From NCBI GenBank assembly GCA_000531095.1, contig HG799463.1, positions 45,276 through 101,043 of the forward strand: a stretch of DNA of 55,768 bases. The letters are read 5' to 3'. The notes beneath the pieces were generated by a model. That model had not been told where the DNA came from. It was given only the letters and a program-made list of their open reading frames with translations, and made no database searches. Below are positions 52,609 to 55,768 of the stretch, piece after piece (position 1 is the stretch's first letter; every line of letters starts with the position of its first letter). Made by a program: the position numbers and the translations under genes. This stretch comes from Gemmata massiliana. Its GTDB lineage: Bacteria > Planctomycetota > Planctomycetia > Gemmatales > Gemmataceae.

Positions 52609-53733
52609 ATGGCGAAGCACCCCGATGTGGCGATTATTGGCGGCGGGATCATCGGTCTCACCTCCGCGTACTTTCTCGCGAAAGAAGGGCTGTCGGTCGC
52701 GGTTTACGACCAGTCCGACTTCGGCAAAGAGGCGTCGTGGGCCGGAGCCGGGATCATCCCCCCCGGTAACCCCGACCGCGCCGCGACACCGGCCGACAAG
52801 CTCCGCGGGATCGGGTCCGTGCGCTTTCCCACTTTTTCGGCCGAACTGCGAGAACTCACAGGAATCGATAACGGGTACCGGCTTTGCGGCGGGATCGATT
52901 TCCTCGAACCTGAAGACCGCGACGTCCCCACCGTGTGGCACGCGGAAGGCATCGCATTTGAGCGCCTGTCACTCGCTGGTGCCAAGCGCCTCGAACCGCT
53001 CGGCGAAGTCGAAGGAGAGCCGTACCTGCTGCCCGCGTGCGCTCAGGTGCGCAACCCGCGTCACTTGCGTGCCCTTATCGCGGCTTGCGAGCGCGTGGGA
53101 GTGCGTCTGAACGCCAATACCGGCGCCGAAGCGTGGGAACTCGGCGCAAATTGTATTACGTCTGTGCAACTTGCAGGGGGGGGACGTGTAACCGCGGGGC
53201 GGTTTCTGCTCGCTGCGGGCGCGTGGAGCGAGTTGCTCCTGCGCCCGCTCGGTCACCGTCCACACGTCCGCCCAGTGCTCGGGCAGATTGCCCTTCTAAA
53301 AGGCGCGAGTTGTTCCCGCGTGCTGATGCTCGGCAAACGGTACCTCGTCCCACGCGGCGACGGGCTCACGCTCATCGGTTCCACCGAGGAACCGGAAGCG
53401 GGCTTCGAGAAGCGAACCACCACCGCGGGAGTGGAAGAACTCGTCGCGTTCGCGCGCCGAACGGTTCCGCCACTCGCCGAAGCGACGCTCGAAACATCAT
53501 GGGCCGGTTTGCGTCCCGGGTCACCGGACGGGTTGCCGTTCATCGGGAACGTGCCGGGGTGGGGCAATGCGTTCGTCGCGTGCGGGCACTTCCGCGCCGG
53601 CGTGCAACTTTCGATCGGCACCGCACAAGCGATCACCGAGTTGTTCACTGGCAAACCGACGAGTGTCGATCTGGCCGCGTTCGCGCTCGACCGAACACCC
53701 GATACGAGCACGAAAAGCGCGTTCCGGTCGTGA
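52609..53733 (+). CDS. thiO: ThiO-like glycine oxidase
   Basis: A 374-residue FAD-dependent D-amino-acid-oxidase-fold enzyme. DVAIIGGGIIGLTSAYFLAKEG at 6-27 binds FAD, ASWAGAGIIPPGN is typical of ThiO/DAO enzymes, and the C-terminal WAGLRPGSPDGLPFIG followed by GHFRAGVQLS matches glycine oxidase. ThiO makes dehydroglycine for the thiazole of thiamine. No thiazole-pathway gene is adjacent, so the assignment rests on sequence alone. A related DAO-fold enzyme is encoded at 3146-4276. Confidence 0.85.
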   Translation: MAKHPDVAIIGGGIIGLTSAYFLAKEGLSVAVYDQSDFGKEASWAGAGIIPPGNPDRAATPADKLRGIGSVRFPTFSAELRELTGIDNGYRLCGGIDFLEPEDRDVPTVWHAEGIAFERLSLAGAKRLEPLGEVEGEPYLLPACAQVRNPRHLRALIAACERVGVRLNANTGAEAWELGANCITSVQLAGGGRVTAGRFLLAAGAWSELLLRPLGHRPHVRPVLGQIALLKGASCSRVLMLGKRYLVPRGDGLTLIGSTEEPEAGFEKRTTTAGVEELVAFARRTVPPLAEATLETSWAGLRPGSPDGLPFIGNVPGWGNAFVACGHFRAGVQLSIGTAQAITELFTGKPTSVDLAAFALDRTPDTSTKSAFRS

Positions 53734-53756
53734 AATGCAGCGTTTCCGGCGGGCTT

Positions 53757-53822
53757 CACAGGATTCACACGATTGAAGCCGCGGCTTTGTTTTGATCCCG
53801 TTTATCTCGTTAATCCTGTCAA
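53757..53822. repeat. Degenerate ACAGGATT/ATCCTGT-type spacer motif
   Basis: The spacer after thiO reads CACAGGATTCACACGATT, then ATCCCGTTTATCTCGTTAATCCTGTC, a pair of related motifs in inverted orientation that recurs in planctomycete intergenic DNA. Its function is unknown. Confidence 0.4.
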
Positions 53823-53939
53823 AAGCTCTTCCACGGTGCGCAACTAAGCCCTCGAACGCACTAACCCGCCGATCCGGTCAAAAACACTTCCGGCCCCGTC
53901 GCTCCGGCCGTTCGGCACCGAGTCTGCAATAATACCCCC

Positions 53940-55768
53940 ATGCAACCGACCGAACACCGCTCGGCCGTGGGTCAGTTGGCCGACGACCTCCGCTGGCTCG
54001 AAGACCACTGTCGCCGGCAGCCCGAACTGGCCGCCCACGCGGGCACGCTCCGGCTCGCGTCCGCGCTCACGCGCAACGTCATCGGGCCGTTCCTCGAAGG
54101 CCAGCCCACGCGCCCGTTGCACGTCGCAGTCGTCGGCGGGGCCGGGGCGGGCAAGAGTACGGTGGTGAACTTCCTCGCCGGCGACAAAGTCGCCGAGGCG
54201 AACCCGCAGGCCGGGTTCACCCGGCACCCCACGGCGTTCCTGCCGCCGGGACCGGCCTTCCAGTGGCCGAGTTACATCGGCTTCATGGGCCAGATGCACC
54301 GGCTCACGCAGGACAAGCCCGCGAGCGCGGACGAAGACGTCTATCAGGTCAAGCGCATCGCCCCGCCCCCCGCGTCCGGCGGGAAGGACGGGTACACGCA
54401 CCCGCTCGGCGAGTTCGTCATCTGGGACTGCCCCGACATGACGACCTGGGCGTCCGAGGGGTATGTCGCGCGGCTCATGGAAGTCGCGGCGCTCGCGGAC
54501 GTGATCGTGTACGTCGCGTCCGACGAGCGCTACAACGACGCGGTCCCGACGGAGTTCCTACACCTGCTGGTGAAGGCCGGCAAAGCGGTCGTCGTGGCGC
54601 TCACGAAGATGCGCGCCCAGGATTCGGACGCCTTCATCGAGCACTTCCGCCAGGAAATCCTCGGCCGGTTGCCGAAGCTGCCCAACGGCGAATTGCCCGC
54701 GGTGCCGGTGGTGGCGATCCCGCACATGAGCATGGCCGAGCGGACCGACCCGGCCGGCGCGGGCGCGCGGTACCGCGTGCAGTTGTTGAACCAGATCCTG
54801 GTGCAGTGCGAGAGCGACGACGCCACGCGCGCCCGTACCGTCACCAACGCCGCGAAGTACCTCAGCACCGCCGGGGACGGGTTGCTCGACGTCGCCCGGC
54901 GCGACTTCACGGAGCTCGAATCCTGGAAGGCGACCGTGGGCGCGGGGAAGACCGCGTTCGAGGAGCGGTACCGGCGCGAGTACCTTTCGGGCGAACAGTT
55001 CCGGCGCTTCGACCGGTTCCGTGAGCGCCTCACCGATCTACTCGAACTCCCCAGTGGGGGGCGCGTGATCGGCGGGATCTTCTGGGCGCTCCGCACCCCG
55101 TACCGCTGGACGCGGGACTACGTCTTCGGCCTCCTCGCCCGTCCGGACGTGTTGAACCTCTCGGAGCAAACGGTGCTCACCGGCGCGCTCACGGGCTGGC
55201 TCGACATGCTCCAGGCGGAATCGCTTCGCAAGTCCGGTTCGCACACACTCTGGAAGCAGATCGCGGTACGGTTCGATTCGGAACTCGGCCCTCAAGCGCG
55301 CGACCGCTTCGCCACCGATTTCCGGGCCTTCGAGCTAAAGGAATCCGAAGACCTGGAAGAGACGGGGAAGGCGCTCGTGGACGGCCTGGAGAAGAACCCC
55401 GCCCTGCTTTACACGCTCCGCGGCGGGAAGCTCGCGCTCGATCTCACGATCATCGGTAGCGTGGTTTATTTCACGTGGCCCCCGGGGTGGCTCCTGCTGC
55501 TCATCCCGTTCGGCGTATCGGCGTCGCACCAGTTCGCGGAACTCGCGACGCGCGCGGTGGCCGAAGGCGCGCGCCACCGGGTGCGTTCCCACCGCGAGCA
55601 GTTGGTCACTACGTCGCTGTCGTCCCCGCTGGCCGCGTGGCTCGCGGAGTGGCCCACGACCGGCGGAACGTCGTTCGAGAAGCTCCAGCAAGTGCTGCGG
55701 CGCGTACCGGAATCCATCCGCCAGATGGAAGACCGCGTGAGCGCCAAAGTCGCCGCACTGACCGCCTC
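53940..55768 (+). CDS. Dynamin-like / GTP-binding membrane protein, partial
   Basis: The first 609 codons of a gene that runs off the window. The P-loop VVGGAGAGKSTVVNFLAG is at 64-81, FTRHPTAFLPPG may serve as switch I, FVIWDCPDMTTWASEGY is the G3/switch II region and VVALTKMRAQD the G4 motif. A helical part follows and a hydrophobic hairpin (about 500-525, ALDLTIIGSVVYFTWPPGWLLLLIPF) would insert in the membrane. The arrangement resembles bacterial dynamin-like proteins. The ATG at 53940 lacks a strong ribosome site. It has no stop before the window end. Confidence 0.85.
   Translation, partial: MQPTEHRSAVGQLADDLRWLEDHCRRQPELAAHAGTLRLASALTRNVIGPFLEGQPTRPLHVAVVGGAGAGKSTVVNFLAGDKVAEANPQAGFTRHPTAFLPPGPAFQWPSYIGFMGQMHRLTQDKPASADEDVYQVKRIAPPPASGGKDGYTHPLGEFVIWDCPDMTTWASEGYVARLMEVAALADVIVYVASDERYNDAVPTEFLHLLVKAGKAVVVALTKMRAQDSDAFIEHFRQEILGRLPKLPNGELPAVPVVAIPHMSMAERTDPAGAGARYRVQLLNQILVQCESDDATRARTVTNAAKYLSTAGDGLLDVARRDFTELESWKATVGAGKTAFEERYRREYLSGEQFRRFDRFRERLTDLLELPSGGRVIGGIFWALRTPYRWTRDYVFGLLARPDVLNLSEQTVLTGALTGWLDMLQAESLRKSGSHTLWKQIAVRFDSELGPQARDRFATDFRAFELKESEDLEETGKALVDGLEKNPALLYTLRGGKLALDLTIIGSVVYFTWPPGWLLLLIPFGVSASHQFAELATRAVAEGARHRVRSHREQLVTTSLSSPLAAWLAEWPTTGGTSFEKLQQVLRRVPESIRQMEDRVSAKVAALTA

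Noticed and set aside
1..55768. CRISPR array, prophage, integron or conjugative module
   Set aside because: No regularly spaced repeats, integrase, phage structural or conjugation genes were found; the only mobile-element trace is the ISAs1 relic.

Overview
The window is about 55.8 kb of high-GC chromosome with a codon use and gene repertoire that point to a planctomycete, most likely a Gemmata-like member of the Gemmataceae. The pointers are a TatC with a large extra periplasmic domain, a formaldehyde-activating-enzyme-like protein, an ECF41 sigma factor, many hybrid histidine kinases, a DUF885 protein, a Tat-exported Gfo/Idh/MocA oxidoreductase and many very small membrane proteins. The assignment is an inference; no rRNA or other marker gene is present.

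Layout, left to right. 0-5 kb: an Rpn-type nuclease remnant, mutS, and a convergent sarcosine/N-methyltryptophan oxidase, followed by about 1.1 kb holding a decayed gene and two strong hairpins. 5.4-7.7 kb: an operon-like run of a HAD-fold protein without catalytic aspartates, a FabZ-type dehydratase and trmB. 7.7-12 kb: two cysteine-rich exported proteins, an MFS transporter and three small membrane or exported proteins. 12.1-15.1 kb: an ECF41 sigma factor overlapping a carboxymuconolactone decarboxylase gene, with a pyridoxamine-phosphate-oxidase-like gene and an SDR oxidoreductase beside it. The sigma gene has a promoter that matches the ECF41 consensus exactly.

15.1-33 kb is a signalling region: a DinB-like protein, an NtrB/NtrC-type pair, trehalose-6-phosphate synthase, a lone receiver, and an operon of CHASE3 hybrid kinase, CheR, CheB and a REC-kinase-REC hybrid. 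After it come two small proteins (one a YceK-type lipoprotein) and a 1263-residue two-propeller hybrid kinase. 33.4-38.1 kb: a truncated formate dehydrogenase gene, a Fae-like gene lacking the catalytic histidine, and a zinc-ribbon/SPFH pair resembling Bacillus YdjG/YdjI. 38.1-42.9 kb: an ADP-ribosylglycohydrolase, a small lipoprotein, tatC, a fused cobA-hemD gene and a small membrane protein.

43.2-50.4 kb: a UxaA-type dehydratase broken by two frameshifts, two striking inverted-repeat elements (26-bp and 56-bp perfect arms) flanking a DUF885 gene, a Tat-exported Gfo/Idh/MocA protein, an amidohydrolase and an exported protein. 50.4-55.8 kb: an ISAs1-type transposase relic, a Sel1-repeat lipoprotein, a ThiO-like glycine oxidase and the first 609 codons of a dynamin-like GTPase that runs off the end.

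No CRISPR array, tRNA, rRNA, prophage or replication origin was seen. The most interesting unexplained items are the structured repeats, the cysteine-rich pair, the split chemosensory-kinase operon and the catalytically degenerate HAD and Fae homologues.
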